A stretch of 64,000 nucleotides of DNA. Source: Pseudomonas sp. Os17 (GTDB lineage Bacteria; Pseudomonadota; Gammaproteobacteria; Pseudomonadales; Pseudomonadaceae). Below the pieces are notes generated by a model. The model saw nothing but the letters and a program-made list of their open reading frames with translations. It ran no database searches and was not told the DNA's origin. Positions 48,310 through 57,503 of this stretch are shown piece after piece. Within the stretch, counting starts at the first letter, position 1, and every line of letters starts with the position of its first letter. Location: positions 1,863,501 through 1,927,500 of the forward strand of contig NZ_AP014627.1 of assembly GCF_001547895.1 (NCBI RefSeq), given 5' to 3'. Made by a program: the position numbers and the translations under genes.

Positions 48310-49190
48310 TGAGCGTCCTGATCAATAAAGACACCAAAGTTATCTGCCAGGGCATTACCGGTTCGCAAGGTAGTTTCCACACCCAGCAAGCCATCGAGTA
48401 CGGCACCAAGATGGTTGGCGGCGTAACTCCAGGCAAAGGCGGCACCGAGCACCTGGGCCTGCCAGTGTTCAACACCGTGAAAGACGCTGTAGCGGCCACT
48501 GGCGCCACCGCCAGCGTGATCTACGTTCCAGCTCCTTTCTGCAAGGACTCGATCCTGGAAGCGGCTTTCGGCGGCATCAAGCTGATCGTCTGCATCACCG
48601 AAGGCATTCCTACCCTGGACATGCTGGACGCTAAAGTTAAGTGCGACGAGCTGGGCGTGACCCTGATCGGCCCTAACTGCCCAGGCGTGATCACTCCAGG
48701 CGAATGCAAGATCGGCATCATGCCAGGTCACATTCACTTGCCAGGCAAGGTCGGTATCGTTTCCCGTTCCGGCACCCTGACTTACGAAGCCGTCAAGCAG
48801 ACCACTGACGCCGGTTTCGGTCAGTCCACCTGCGTCGGCATCGGTGGTGACCCGATCCCAGGCTCCAACTTCATCGACATCCTGAAGCTGTTCCAGGAAG
48901 ACCCGAAGACCGAAGCGATCGTGATGATCGGCGAGATCGGCGGTTCGGCTGAAGAAGAAGCGGCTGCCTACATCAAGGCTCACGTGACCAAGCCGGTTGT
49001 TTCCTACATCGCTGGTGTGACTGCTCCTCCGGGCAAGCGCATGGGCCATGCTGGCGCAATCATCTCTGGCGGCAAAGGCACTGCAGACGAGAAATTCGCT
49101 GCACTGCAAGACGCAGGCGTGAAAACCGTGCGTTCGCTGGCAGACATCGGCAAGGCCCTGGCCGAGCTGACCGGTTGGGCTGTCAAGTAA
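48309..49190 (+). CDS. sucD: succinyl-CoA synthetase alpha subunit
   Basis: A 293-residue CoA-binding subunit: [60 protein letters not shown] with the phosphorylated active-site His, and [20 protein letters not shown]. It forms the succinyl-CoA to succinate step with SucC. The ATG overlaps the sucC stop (TAATG). The terminator at 49221-49243 ends the long sdh-suc block. Confidence 0.98.
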   Translation: MSVLINKDTKVICQGITGSQGSFHTQQAIEYGTKMVGGVTPGKGGTEHLGLPVFNTVKDAVAATGATASVIYVPAPFCKDSILEAAFGGIKLIVCITEGIPTLDMLDAKVKCDELGVTLIGPNCPGVITPGECKIGIMPGHIHLPGKVGIVSRSGTLTYEAVKQTTDAGFGQSTCVGIGGDPIPGSNFIDILKLFQEDPKTEAIVMIGEIGGSAEEEAAAYIKAHVTKPVVSYIAGVTAPPGKRMGHAGAIISGGKGTADEKFAALQDAGVKTVRSLADIGKALAELTGWAVK

Positions 49191-49220
49191 GCCTCGCGCT
49201 TAGCTTGTAGTTCTTCCAGC

Positions 49221-49245
49221 AAAGGCCACCTTCGGGTGGCCTTTG
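49221..49245 (+). terminator. intrinsic terminator of the suc operon
   Basis: AAAGGCCACC, a stable TTCG tetraloop and GGTGGCCTTT form a 10-bp perfect stem, 30 bp after the sucD stop. The T-run is weak (TTTGTGCTTT). Confidence 0.85.
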
Positions 49246-49562
49246 TGCTTTCTGGCGCAAGCCGGTTTGCCGGCGAAAGGGCCTGTGCGCGGGGTGTTGT
49301 CCTTGGCGAGGCCGGCGCTGGCGGGCCTGCTCCGACACGAGCCGGCCCCTGGGCGAACCAGGCTCTGGGCAACGCAGGCGCCAGCTGAGTGGTGGCTGCG
49401 CGGGGGGATTCATTCCGGTGGAAAAATAGTTTCAAAAAGGCGACATCCCCATGTCGCATATCAGAAAATTCTCATTGCGCCGGTGCGTTCGTCTTACAGA
49501 TTCGGTAGGCTAGCCGCCTCTTTATGCGTCTGCTGCCCACAAGGTATCGGCGCGCTAAACGG

Positions 49563-49610
49563 GTCAGTCTTATACGGACTGACAGCATTTCCCTCACCCA
49601 TAAGGGAAAT
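49563..49610 (+). promoter_or_regulatory. two tandem hairpins in the brnQ leader
   Basis: GTCAGTC/GACTGAC at 49563-49584 and ATTTCCC/GGGAAAT at 49587-49610 are perfect 7-bp stems with short loops. They end 40 bp before the brnQ ATG, which has no obvious Shine-Dalgarno. Regulatory RNA or structural terminators for upstream read-through are both possible. Confidence 0.45.
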
Positions 49611-49650
49611 CCCTCTCTAAATTCCGATTCAGTAGTGTGGTATTTCCTTA

Positions 49651-50964
49651 ATGAAAGTGTTGAAAGGCCAGGACATTCTGGCGCTCGGCTTCATGACTTT
49701 TGCCCTGTTCGTCGGGGCTGGCAACATCATTTTCCCACCCATCGTCGGCTTGCAGTCCGGACCTCATGTCTGGATGGCGGCGCTGGGCTTTCTGATCACT
49801 GCGGTGGGCCTGCCGGTGATCACCGTGGTTGCCCTGGCCAAGGTCGGTGGCGCCATGGATGCGTTGAGCAGCCCTATCGGTAAAGTCGCCGGCGGTCTGT
49901 TGGCGGCGGTCTGCTACCTGGCGGTTGGCCCGCTGTTCGCCACGCCGCGCACCGCCACTGTGTCCTTTGAAGTGGGCCTGGCACCCCTGACCGGCGAGAG
50001 CCCGCTGGCACTGTTCCTCTACAGTTCGGCGTATTTCCTGCTGGTGTTCTTCATCTCCCTGTATCCAGGTCGTCTGCTGGATACCGTTGGCCGTTTCCTG
50101 GCGCCGCTGAAGATCATCGCCCTGGCGGTGCTGGGGATCGCAGCGTTCGCCCTGCCGGCCGGCAGCATTGGCGATGCCACGCCCGAGTATGTCGCCGCAC
50201 CGTTTTCCCAGGGCTTCATCAATGGCTACCTGACCATGGATACCCTGGGCGCCCTGGTGTTCGGCATCGTCATCGTCAATGCCATTCGCTCGCGCGGAGT
50301 CGAGTCGCCTCGACTGATCACCCGCTATGCGGTGATCGCCGGCCTGATCGCCGGGGTTGGCCTGGCGCTGGTGTACGTCAGTTTGTTCCGCCTCGGTTCG
50401 GGCAGCCATGAAGTGGCAGCCGGTGCCACCAACGGCGCAGCGGTACTGCATGCCTACGTGCAGCACACCTTCGGCTCCCTGGGCAGCGGTTTCCTCGCGG
50501 TGCTGATTTCCCTGGCGTGCCTGGTGACCGCCGTGGGTCTGACTTGCGCCTGTGCCGAGTACTTCAGCCGCGTAACGCCCTTGTCCTACAAGACGCTGGT
50601 CGTGATCCTCGCGGTTTTCTCGCTGTTGGTATCGAACCTTGGCCTGACCAAGCTCATCGCCTTCTCGATTCCGGTGCTGACCGCCATCTACCCGCCCTGC
50701 ATTGCCCTGGTGGCCCTGAGCTTCTGCAAGGAGTTCTGGCAGGATCAGCGCCGCATCGTCGGTCCGGTGATGCTGGTGTCCTTTGTCTTCGGCCTGATCG
50801 ATGCGCTCAAGGGCGCCGGCCTGGCCGATGGCCTGCCCAGCCAGCTGGCGCACCTGCCGTTGAGCGAGCAAGGCCTGGCCTGGCTGGTGCCTTCGGTGAT
50901 CATCCTGGCGGTTGCCGTGATCTTCGACCGTATCCTGGGCAAGCCGGCCGAAGCGCTGGCTTGA
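49651..50964 (+). CDS. brnQ: branched-chain amino acid carrier BrnQ (BraB-like)
   Basis: A 437-residue LIVCS-family transporter with about 12 membrane helices. It has [40 protein letters not shown] and TTLGTLA-like [20 protein letters not shown]. It takes up Leu, Ile and Val with Na+. In P. aeruginosa a gene of this type (braB) follows sucCD. The start ATG at 49651 gives the family N-terminus, but no Shine-Dalgarno is seen before it. A strong terminator follows. Confidence 0.94.
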   Translation: MKVLKGQDILALGFMTFALFVGAGNIIFPPIVGLQSGPHVWMAALGFLITAVGLPVITVVALAKVGGAMDALSSPIGKVAGGLLAAVCYLAVGPLFATPRTATVSFEVGLAPLTGESPLALFLYSSAYFLLVFFISLYPGRLLDTVGRFLAPLKIIALAVLGIAAFALPAGSIGDATPEYVAAPFSQGFINGYLTMDTLGALVFGIVIVNAIRSRGVESPRLITRYAVIAGLIAGVGLALVYVSLFRLGSGSHEVAAGATNGAAVLHAYVQHTFGSLGSGFLAVLISLACLVTAVGLTCACAEYFSRVTPLSYKTLVVILAVFSLLVSNLGLTKLIAFSIPVLTAIYPPCIALVALSFCKEFWQDQRRIVGPVMLVSFVFGLIDALKGAGLADGLPSQLAHLPLSEQGLAWLVPSVIILAVAVIFDRILGKPAEALA

Positions 50965-51016
50965 TCTGTCGGCAAGGGTTCAGGGTCGCCACAAGCGGCT
51001 CATGAGCATCCAGAAC

Positions 51017-51050
51017 AATGCCCCGTATCGATCGATACGGGGCATTTTTT
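51017..51050 (+). terminator. intrinsic terminator after brnQ
   Basis: A perfect palindrome AATGCCCCGTATCGAT and its complement, followed by TTTTTT. About 50 bp after the brnQ stop. Confidence 0.92.
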
Positions 51051-51126
51051 ATGGGGCTCGTGCAGTGCCTTTTTCCTTTGCGTGGCGTCGAAGCTGTGTC
51101 CTCTGCCACGCCCTACAGGAATTTGC

Positions 51127-51864
51127 ATGTCGTTCGTCCAAGCCAACCTGATCCATTTACTGGCCGCTTTGTGGTTCGTCATCTGCTGGGGCGGCTATAC
51201 CCGTTATGCCACCTGGAAGGGACGGGACACCGCCTGCCTGGCCAGTGTCCTGCACCTGTATCGCGAAGACTGGATGCGCCGCATGCTGTTGCGTGACAAC
51301 CGTATCGCCGACGCCAGTGTGATCGGCAACCTGGAACGCAACGCCTCGTTCTTCGCCTCCAGCACCCTGATCATTCTGGCGGGCATTCTTACCGTGCTTG
51401 GAGCCTCGGAACGCGCGGTGTCGCTCCTGGCGGACATTCCCATGGTCCAGCAGGCGTCCCAGGGTATGTCGGAGATTAAGCTGCTGTGTCTGGCGCTGGT
51501 GTTCGTCTACGCCTTCTTCACCTTCAGCTGGTGCATGCGCCAGTACAACTTCGCCGCCATTCTGGTGGGCTCGGCGCCAATGATCGGTGAGCGCCAGGTG
51601 TCCGAGCAGGAGCGCAAGGCTTTCGCTTCGCGGGCGGCACGGGTCATTTCCATGGCTGCCAACCAGTTCAACTTCGGCCTGCGCTCCTATTACTTCGGCA
51701 TGAGCATGCTGGCCTGGTTTGTCAGCCCCTGGCTGTTCATGGTGATGAGCGCGGGGGTGGTGCTGGTGCTTTATCGTCGCGAGTTTCATTCCGACGTGCT
51801 GGATGTGATGGTCTATACCCCTACGGAGGCGCCATTGCCCGAGACAAACAAGGAGCTAGGCTGA
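51127..51864 (+). CDS. DUF599 family inner-membrane protein
   Basis: A 245-residue protein with about four membrane helices (about 5-22, 68-88, 113-133 and 190-218). It has NLIHLLAALWFVICWGGYTR, DWMRRMLLRDNRIADASVIG, LERNASFFASSTLIILAGIL and AANQFNFGLRSYYFGMSMLA, all typical of DUF599. Function unknown. The start at 51127 is preferred over a longer frame. The stop codon shares its last base with the next gene's ATG. Confidence 0.9.
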   Translation: MSFVQANLIHLLAALWFVICWGGYTRYATWKGRDTACLASVLHLYREDWMRRMLLRDNRIADASVIGNLERNASFFASSTLIILAGILTVLGASERAVSLLADIPMVQQASQGMSEIKLLCLALVFVYAFFTFSWCMRQYNFAAILVGSAPMIGERQVSEQERKAFASRAARVISMAANQFNFGLRSYYFGMSMLAWFVSPWLFMVMSAGVVLVLYRREFHSDVLDVMVYTPTEAPLPETNKELG

Positions 51865-52265
51865 TGAGTACTTCGTTCTGGTGCGTGTTTATCAGTGCGT
51901 TGCTGATTTTCATTGCGCGCATTCCGGTGGCCAAGGCCATGAAAGAGCAGGGCGGTTACAACAACCATCTGCCACGTCAGCAACAGGCCCAACTGACCGG
52001 GCTGGGCGCGCGGGCCCTGGCGGCGCATCAGAACAGTTTCGAGGCCTTCATGCTGTTTGCGGTCGGGGTGCTGATGGCCCATGTCACCCAGACTCAAGGC
52101 TGGTTGATCGACGTTCTGGCCATCACCTTTGTGATTGCCCGGGTCTTCTATCTGGCGTGCTATCTGGCGGATTTGACCTGGCAGCGAAGTCTGTTCTGGG
52201 CGGTGGGAATCTTGTGTTCCTTGTTGTTGATGCTTAGTCCAACTTTTCGCTGGTTGCTGATCTAG
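51864..52265 (+). CDS. MAPEG family membrane protein
   Basis: A 133-residue protein with four helices and the MAPEG pattern: LPRQQQAQLTGLGARALAAH, QNSFEAFMLFAVGVLMAHVT and ITFVIARVFYLACYLADLTW. Eukaryotic relatives are glutathione-dependent microsomal enzymes; bacterial roles are mostly unknown. It overlaps the DUF599 gene by one base, so the two are co-translated. A bidirectional terminator follows. Confidence 0.9.
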   Translation: MSTSFWCVFISALLIFIARIPVAKAMKEQGGYNNHLPRQQQAQLTGLGARALAAHQNSFEAFMLFAVGVLMAHVTQTQGWLIDVLAITFVIARVFYLACYLADLTWQRSLFWAVGILCSLLLMLSPTFRWLLI

Positions 52266-52282
52266 TCATTTCTTTCGGACAC

Positions 52283-52311
52283 AATAAAGCCCGCACTTGG
52301 CGGGCTTTATT
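52283..52311. terminator. bidirectional intrinsic terminator
   Basis: AATAAAGCCCGC and GCGGGCTTTATT form a 12-bp stem. It lies between the convergent MAPEG and small lipoprotein genes. Confidence 0.9.
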
Positions 52312-52333
52312 TATATCTTGCGCTAAAACCGAG

Positions 52334-52585
52334 TTAGTTGGTTTTAGGGGCTGCTTCCTTGGCGCTTTCTTCGGCTGCGGCCTTGTTGGATTCAGCCTGG
52401 TCTTTGGCAGCTTCGGCGTTTTCCTTGGCAGCTTCGTTCACTTTATCCTGAGCTTCGTTCATTTTTTGTTGAGCTTGCTCAGCGTGTTGGTTGGCATCTT
52501 GAGCTTTGTCCTCGGATTTTTTGTCACAGGCAGCCAGACCGAGGGAAGCGGTCAGCATCAGGGCAATAGCTAAAGTCTTACGCAT
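52334..52585 (-). CDS. small coiled-coil lipoprotein
   Basis: An 83-residue protein with a signal peptide and lipobox LGLAAC (Cys at about 20). The mature part is almost all charged and Ala-rich heptads (KMNEAQDKVNEAAKENAEAA), so a single long helix or coiled coil. It resembles small Lpp-like or stress-related lipoproteins; the exact role is unknown. The start MRKTLAIALML at 52585 is preceded by AAGGAGAAA, a good Shine-Dalgarno. The longer frame upstream is rejected. Confidence 0.85.
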   Translation of the reverse strand: MRKTLAIALMLTASLGLAACDKKSEDKAQDANQHAEQAQQKMNEAQDKVNEAAKENAEAAKDQAESNKAAAEESAKEAAPKTN

Positions 52586-52743
52586 GGGGTGTTTCTCCTT
52601 AGTGAAGATATCTACTGGCCTTTCGATCATGGTCTTGTGATTTAAGTTCCTTGGGGTTCCTAGATATATTAAGTATTTGTTCTACGGAACTTTTATCGCC
52701 CTGGCCAACCATCGATTCCTGACACTAACAAGAGAGATAACCC

Positions 52744-53220
52744 ATGGCGCAGAATCCTGTTTTCGAGCGTGCATTGCGCTTTCTTTCCGCCTTGCGACAC
52801 TGCCAGGTGCTGGGCATCAGCGTGCATAGCGCATCAGCGCAGGGCATGACCCTGACCTTGCCCTACAGCCCGCAGATCGTCGGCGATCCCCACACTGGAA
52901 TCATCCACGGTGGCGCCCTGACCACCCTCATGGACACGGCCTGTGGCATGGCCACGTTGTGCGTGCTGCCGGAGTTCGAGGTTTGCCCGACCCTGGACCT
53001 GCGCATCGACTACATGCACCCGGCGGTGCCTCATCACGACGTGCATGGTTTTGCCCAGTGCTACCGGGTCACCACCGATGTGATCTTTACCCGCGGTTTT
53101 GCCTATCAGGACGATCCGCAGCGCCCGGTAGCCCATGTGGTCGGTACGTTCATGCGCATGGGCAAGGGCCTCAAGGGCACCCCGGGTTTTGCCACGGCCC
53201 TCAAGGGAGCGCGTCCATGA
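52744..53220 (+). CDS. PaaI-type hotdog-fold thioesterase
   Basis: A 158-residue acyl-CoA thioesterase family protein. The hotdog signature is HTGIIHGGALTTLMDTACGM, with Gly-Gly and Asp at the active-site helix, followed by TLDLRIDYMHPAVPHHDVHG. Substrate not readable. It overlaps the next thioesterase gene by 4 bp, forming a two-gene unit. Confidence 0.88.
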   Translation: MAQNPVFERALRFLSALRHCQVLGISVHSASAQGMTLTLPYSPQIVGDPHTGIIHGGALTTLMDTACGMATLCVLPEFEVCPTLDLRIDYMHPAVPHHDVHGFAQCYRVTTDVIFTRGFAYQDDPQRPVAHVVGTFMRMGKGLKGTPGFATALKGARP

Positions 53221-53669
53221 GCGAAGATCTCAAGGTGTTGCTGGAGCAGGCTCACCAACAGGGCGACTACGGTCCCTTGCTGCAGAAGATTCCCTACGCC
53301 GCCCTGATCGGCATCGAATGCTCGCGGCTGGGGGACGAGTTGCTGTTTCGCTTGCCGGCCAACAAGGACAACATCGGCAATCCCTTGCTGCCGGCGCTGC
53401 ATGGCGGAGTGATCGCCGGTTTCATGGAATTGGCGGCGGCTGTGCATCTGTTGATCTTTACCGGCGCTCCCGGGGTGCCGAAGATCATCGATTTTTCCCT
53501 GGATTACCTGCGTGCCGGGCAGTTTCGCGACACCTTTGCCCGCTGCCAGGTCTGGCGTCAGGGGCGGCGCGTGGCCAACGTCGCGATCACCGCCTGGCAG
53601 AGCACCGCCGACGAGCCGATTGCCACCGCCCGTGCACATTTCAAGATCGAAGAGGCACCCGCCCCTTGA
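53217..53669 (+). CDS. PaaI-type hotdog-fold thioesterase, second copy
   Basis: A 150-residue protein of the same fold: NPLLPALHGGVIAGFMELAA and KIIDFSLDYLRAGQFRDTFA. The active-site acid is Glu (FMELAA) rather than the Asp of its neighbour, so the two probably differ in mechanism or substrate. Because the genes overlap, they may work as a pair. The predicted sigma32 promoter of htpG overlaps the last codons. Confidence 0.87.
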   Translation: MSEDLKVLLEQAHQQGDYGPLLQKIPYAALIGIECSRLGDELLFRLPANKDNIGNPLLPALHGGVIAGFMELAAAVHLLIFTGAPGVPKIIDFSLDYLRAGQFRDTFARCQVWRQGRRVANVAITAWQSTADEPIATARAHFKIEEAPAP

Positions 53670-53692
53670 AATCCGGCGAGCTACCCCCACTT
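53665..53692 (+). promoter_or_regulatory. sigma32 (RpoH) heat-shock promoter of htpG
   Basis: CTTGAA (53665-53670) and CCCCACTT (53685-53692) are separated by 14 bp, very close to the sigma32 consensus CTTGAA-N13/14-CCCCATNT. It overlaps the stop codon of the upstream thioesterase gene, 60 bp before the htpG start. Confidence 0.75.
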
Positions 53693-53759
53693 CCATGTCA
53701 TCCCGCCGTTCTCCGCTTCCGGAGCGCGACCACAGCCATCTGATTGGAGTTTGATGACC

Positions 53760-55664
53760 ATGAGTGTGGAAACTCAAAAGGAAACCCTGGGCTTCCAGAC
53801 CGAGGTGAAGCAACTGCTGCACCTCATGATCCATTCGTTGTATTCCAATAAGGAAATCTTCCTTCGCGAATTGATCTCGAACGCCTCTGACGCCGTCGAC
53901 AAATTGCGTTTCGAAGCCCTGTCCAAGCCCGAGTTGCTGGAAGGTGGCGCCGAACTGAAAATCCGTGTGAGCTTCGACAAGGACGCCAAGACCGTCACCC
54001 TCGAAGACAACGGTATCGGCATGAGCCGTGAAGATGTCATCACTCACCTGGGGACCATCGCCAAGTCCGGCACCGCCGACTTCATGAAAAACCTCACCGG
54101 CGACCAGAAGAAGGACTCGCACCTGATCGGTCAGTTCGGCGTGGGCTTCTACTCCGCATTCATCGTTGCCGATCAGGTCGAAGTGTTCAGCCGCCGTGCC
54201 GGCCTGCCGGCCAGCGAGGGCGTGCACTGGTCGTCCAAGGGCGAAGGCGAGTTCGAGGTTGCGACCATCGACAAGGCCGAACGCGGCACCCGTATCGTCC
54301 TGCACCTGAAGTCCGGTGAAGACGAATTCGCCGATGGCTGGCGCCTGCGCAACATCATCAAGAAGTATTCCGACCACATCGCCTTGCCGATCGAGCTGCC
54401 CAAAGAAGCCGCTGCCGCCGAAGGCGAAGAGAAACCGGCGCTGGAGTGGGAAACCGTCAACCGCGCCAGTGCCCTGTGGACCCGTCCGCGTACCGAGATC
54501 AAGGACGAGGAATACCAGGAGTTCTACAAGCACATCGCCCATGACTTCGAGAACCCGCTGAGCTGGAGCCACAACAAGGTTGAAGGCAAGCTGGAATACA
54601 GCTCGCTGCTCTACGTGCCGGCTCGTGCACCGTTCGACCTGTACCAGCGTGAAGCGCCGAAGGGCCTCAAGCTCTACGTACAGCGCGTGTTCGTCATGGA
54701 TCAGGCCGAGTCCTTCCTGCCGCTGTACCTGCGCTTCATCAAGGGCGTGGTGGACTCCAACGACCTGTCGCTGAACGTCTCGCGGGAAATCCTGCAGAAA
54801 GACCCGATCATCGATTCGATGAAGTCGGCGCTGACCAAGCGCGTGCTGGACATGCTGGAAAAACTGGCGAAGAACGAGCCTGAGCAATACAAGGGCTTCT
54901 GGAAGAACTTTGGCCAGGTGATGAAGGAAGGCCCGGCCGAAGACTTCGCCAACAAGGAAAAGATCGCCGGCCTGCTGCGCTTCGCTTCCACTCAGGGCGA
55001 CGACGGCGAGCAGACCGTGTCCCTGGCCGACTACCTGGCTCGCGCCAAGGAAGGTCAGGACAAGATCTACTTCCTCACCGGCGAATCCTACGCCCAGGTC
55101 AAGAACAGCCCGCACCTGGAAGTCTTCCGCAAGAAAGGCATCGAAGTGCTGCTGCTCACCGACCGCATCGACGAGTGGCTGATGAGCTACCTCAATGAGT
55201 TCGACGGCAAGAGCTTTGTCGACGTGGCTCGTGGCGACCTGGACCTGGGCAACCTGGACTCGGAAGAGGACAAGAAGGCTGCCGAGGAAGTCGCCAAGAC
55301 CAAGGAAGGCCTGGTTGAGCGGATCAAGACCGCGCTGGGCGAGAGCGTCAGCGAAGTGCGGGTTTCCCACCGCCTGACCGACTCCCCGGCGATCCTGGCC
55401 ATCGGCGAGCAGGACCTGGGGCTGCAGATGCGTCAGATCCTCGAAGCCAGCGGGCAGAAGGTTCCGGATTCCAAGCCGATCTTCGAATTCAACCCGACTC
55501 ACCCGTTGATCGAGAAACTCGACGGCGAGCAGAACGAAGAGCGCTTTGGCGACCTGTCGCACATCCTCTTCGATCAAGCGGCCCTGGCGGCCGGCGACAG
55601 CTTGAAAGACCCGGCGGCCTATGTGCGCCGACTGAACAAGCTGCTGGTTGAACTGTCGGTTTAA
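53760..55664 (+). CDS. htpG: chaperone HtpG (Hsp90)
   Basis: A 634-residue bacterial Hsp90. The N-terminal ATPase shows [40 protein letters not shown] and [20 protein letters not shown]. The middle domain has [20 protein letters not shown] and VSREILQKD. It helps fold and remodel client proteins with DnaK. The start [13 protein letters not shown] at 53760 matches homologs; an ATG six bases upstream is also possible. A sigma32-type promoter precedes it and a terminator follows. Confidence 0.98.
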   Translation: MSVETQKETLGFQTEVKQLLHLMIHSLYSNKEIFLRELISNASDAVDKLRFEALSKPELLEGGAELKIRVSFDKDAKTVTLEDNGIGMSREDVITHLGTIAKSGTADFMKNLTGDQKKDSHLIGQFGVGFYSAFIVADQVEVFSRRAGLPASEGVHWSSKGEGEFEVATIDKAERGTRIVLHLKSGEDEFADGWRLRNIIKKYSDHIALPIELPKEAAAAEGEEKPALEWETVNRASALWTRPRTEIKDEEYQEFYKHIAHDFENPLSWSHNKVEGKLEYSSLLYVPARAPFDLYQREAPKGLKLYVQRVFVMDQAESFLPLYLRFIKGVVDSNDLSLNVSREILQKDPIIDSMKSALTKRVLDMLEKLAKNEPEQYKGFWKNFGQVMKEGPAEDFANKEKIAGLLRFASTQGDDGEQTVSLADYLARAKEGQDKIYFLTGESYAQVKNSPHLEVFRKKGIEVLLLTDRIDEWLMSYLNEFDGKSFVDVARGDLDLGNLDSEEDKKAAEEVAKTKEGLVERIKTALGESVSEVRVSHRLTDSPAILAIGEQDLGLQMRQILEASGQKVPDSKPIFEFNPTHPLIEKLDGEQNEERFGDLSHILFDQAALAAGDSLKDPAAYVRRLNKLLVELSV

Positions 55665-55676
55665 CCAGGTTGCAGG

Positions 55677-55701
55677 AAAAACCCGCTTCGGCGGGTTTTT
55701 T
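55677..55701 (+). terminator. intrinsic terminator after htpG
   Basis: AAAACCCGC, a TTCG loop and GCGGGTTTT, then TT. It begins 12 bp after the htpG stop. Confidence 0.92.
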
Positions 55702-55735
55702 CATTCTGGTGTCCCCCTACTGGAGAAGATGAGTC

Positions 55736-56464
55736 ATGAGTCAAATCACCGTGCGTTCCGTGGTCTATCAGATCGATGGCCAGCCCTATGAAGGCCTGCT
55801 GGCCTTTGATGCCGCCCATAAAGGCGCGCTCCCGGGGTTGCTGATGGCGCCGAACTGGATGGGTGTCAGCGCCGGCGCGCAGCAGCTCGCCGAGTCAGTG
55901 GCGGCCAAGGGGTATGTGGTGCTGATCGCCGACCTGTATGGCCAGTCGGTACGCCCCAGCGACGCCGATCAGGCCGGTGCGGCGATGATGCCCCTGAAGA
56001 ATGACCGGGCGCTGTTGCGTCGGCGGATGCAGGCGGCCTTCAGCGCCCTGCAGAGCCAGGCCGAGGCCGCGGTGGACCTGTCCAGGCTGGCCACCTTCGG
56101 TTTCTGCTTTGGCGGCTGCTGCGCGCTGGAGCTGGCCCGCAGCGGGGCGCCAGTCAAGGCCGCGGCTTCCTTCCATGGCACCCTGGACACGCCAGATCCT
56201 GCGGATGCGCAGAACATCAAGGGCTCGGTGCTGGTGCTGCACGGTGCGGCCGATCCGCTGGTGGCCAAGGAACAACTGCCGGCCTTCGAGGCGGAGATGA
56301 ATGCCGCAGGTGTTGACTGGCAACTGGTCAGCTACGGCGGCGCGGTGCATTCCTTCACCGATCCCCAGGCCAATGTCCCGGGCAAGATGATGTATGACGC
56401 CAAGACCTCGGCCCGGGCCTTCGCCACCCTGTACTACCTGCTGGACGAAGTGTTCCAGGGCTGA
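55736..56464 (+). CDS. dienelactone hydrolase family protein
   Basis: A 242-residue alpha/beta-hydrolase. The nucleophile is Cys in ATFGFCFGGCCALELARSGA, as in dienelactone hydrolase. The acid and His are in VLHGAADPLVAKEQLPAFEA and YGGAVHSFTDPQAN. The substrate is not known; no aromatic-degradation genes are nearby, so a role in carboxymethylenebutenolide metabolism is not implied. A REP pair follows. Confidence 0.92.
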   Translation: MSQITVRSVVYQIDGQPYEGLLAFDAAHKGALPGLLMAPNWMGVSAGAQQLAESVAAKGYVVLIADLYGQSVRPSDADQAGAAMMPLKNDRALLRRRMQAAFSALQSQAEAAVDLSRLATFGFCFGGCCALELARSGAPVKAAASFHGTLDTPDPADAQNIKGSVLVLHGAADPLVAKEQLPAFEAEMNAAGVDWQLVSYGGAVHSFTDPQANVPGKMMYDAKTSARAFATLYYLLDEVFQG

Positions 56465-56483
56465 CGGCATCCCCTGATCCGCC

Positions 56484-56565
56484 AGGAGCCGGCCTGCCGG
56501 CGATAGAGGGGCCTGTGGGCGATGCAAGGCCTGTGGGCCTGTTCGCCGACAAGCCGGCTCCTGCA
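56484..56565. repeat. REP pair in opposite orientation (BIME-like)
   Basis: AGGAGCCGGCCTGCCGGCGA at 56484-56503 and TCGCCGACAAGCCGGCTCCT at 56542-56561 are the two arms of a Pseudomonas REP pair. They are separated by a GGCCTGTGGGC direct repeat. It lies between the convergent dienelactone hydrolase and pirin genes. Confidence 0.8.
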
Positions 56566-56567
56566 GA

Positions 56568-57440
56568 TCAGTGGCGGGAAGCGGGCAGTTCGATGCGCTC
56601 GCTTTCTCCCGGCACTTGCGGCCAGTCCCTGGCTGCCCAGCGTCCGCGTGCGGCCTCGATCAACAGCGGGTCGCTGGCGACAAAGTTCCAGTTGATCCGT
56701 CGCGGCCCGTCCAGAGGCGCACCGCCAAGCAGTACCGCATGGCAGTCGCTCTCGGCGAACAGCGTGGCGTTTTCTCCCTCCGGCAACACCACCAGCGAGT
56801 GCGGGGGCAATGGCTCGCCGTCCAGTTGTGCCTCGCCGTCCAGCACATACAGCGCGCGTTGCTGATGCTCGGTGGGAATCAGCAGGCTGGTGGCGGTCTG
56901 CAGGTGCAGTTCGGCATACAGGGTCGGGGAGAGCACCGGCACCGGCGACTCCAGGCAGAAGCCGCTGCCGGCGATCATGCGGATCGTGACCCCGAGGTTG
57001 TCACTCACCGGCAGTGTGGCCGCGGGGTGATGGCTGTAGTGCCCGGGTCCCTGTTCATGCTCCTTGGGCGAGGCCAGCCAGACCTGCAAGCCATGCAGGG
57101 TGAAAGCCTGGCTCAGCAAGGCCTCGGGCGTGCGCTCGACGTGGGCGATGGCACTGCCTGCGGTCATCCAGCTGACGTCCCCGGGGAGGACGATCTGGTC
57201 CGAGCCGAGGCTGTCCTTGTGGCGGATCTGTCCTGCGAACAGGTAGGTCAGCGTGGACAGACCGATATGCGGGTGCTGGCGGATGTTCATGCCTTTGCCG
57301 GCGGGGTAGGAGGTGCTCAGCATGTGGTCGAAGAATACGAAGGGGCCGACGCTGCGGCACTGTGCCGAAGGCAGGGGGCGGAGGATAGGCTGGCCTTCGA
57401 CGTCCTCGACGCGGGGGCGGATCACTAGGGGTGAATTCAT
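56568..57440 (-). CDS. pirin family protein
   Basis: A 290-residue bicupin. N-terminal cupin metal ligands are in NIRQHPHIGLSTLTYLFAGQ and IRHKDSLG; the conserved Glu follows in HVERTPEA. The C-terminal region has LYVLDGEAQLDGEPLPPHSL and ending motif VASDPLLIEAARGRW. Pirins are iron-containing and some act as quercetinases or redox cofactors. The start MNSPLVIRPRVED at 57440 is preferred to an upstream alternative. Confidence 0.92.
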   Translation of the reverse strand: MNSPLVIRPRVEDVEGQPILRPLPSAQCRSVGPFVFFDHMLSTSYPAGKGMNIRQHPHIGLSTLTYLFAGQIRHKDSLGSDQIVLPGDVSWMTAGSAIAHVERTPEALLSQAFTLHGLQVWLASPKEHEQGPGHYSHHPAATLPVSDNLGVTIRMIAGSGFCLESPVPVLSPTLYAELHLQTATSLLIPTEHQQRALYVLDGEAQLDGEPLPPHSLVVLPEGENATLFAESDCHAVLLGGAPLDGPRRINWNFVASDPLLIEAARGRWAARDWPQVPGESERIELPASRH

Positions 57441-57503
57441 GGCGGATTCCAGGCTGACCGGGGGTATGCCCGCAAGCATAACCCCCGGATGCCAGCCTTG
57501 CCG

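Larger units (their letters stand above)
49191..49650. other. 460-bp intergenic region between sucD and brnQ
   Basis: Contains the sucD terminator, degenerate REP-like GC-rich sequence (about 49255-49385) and two hairpins just upstream of brnQ (49563-49610). No credible ORF. Confidence 0.7.
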
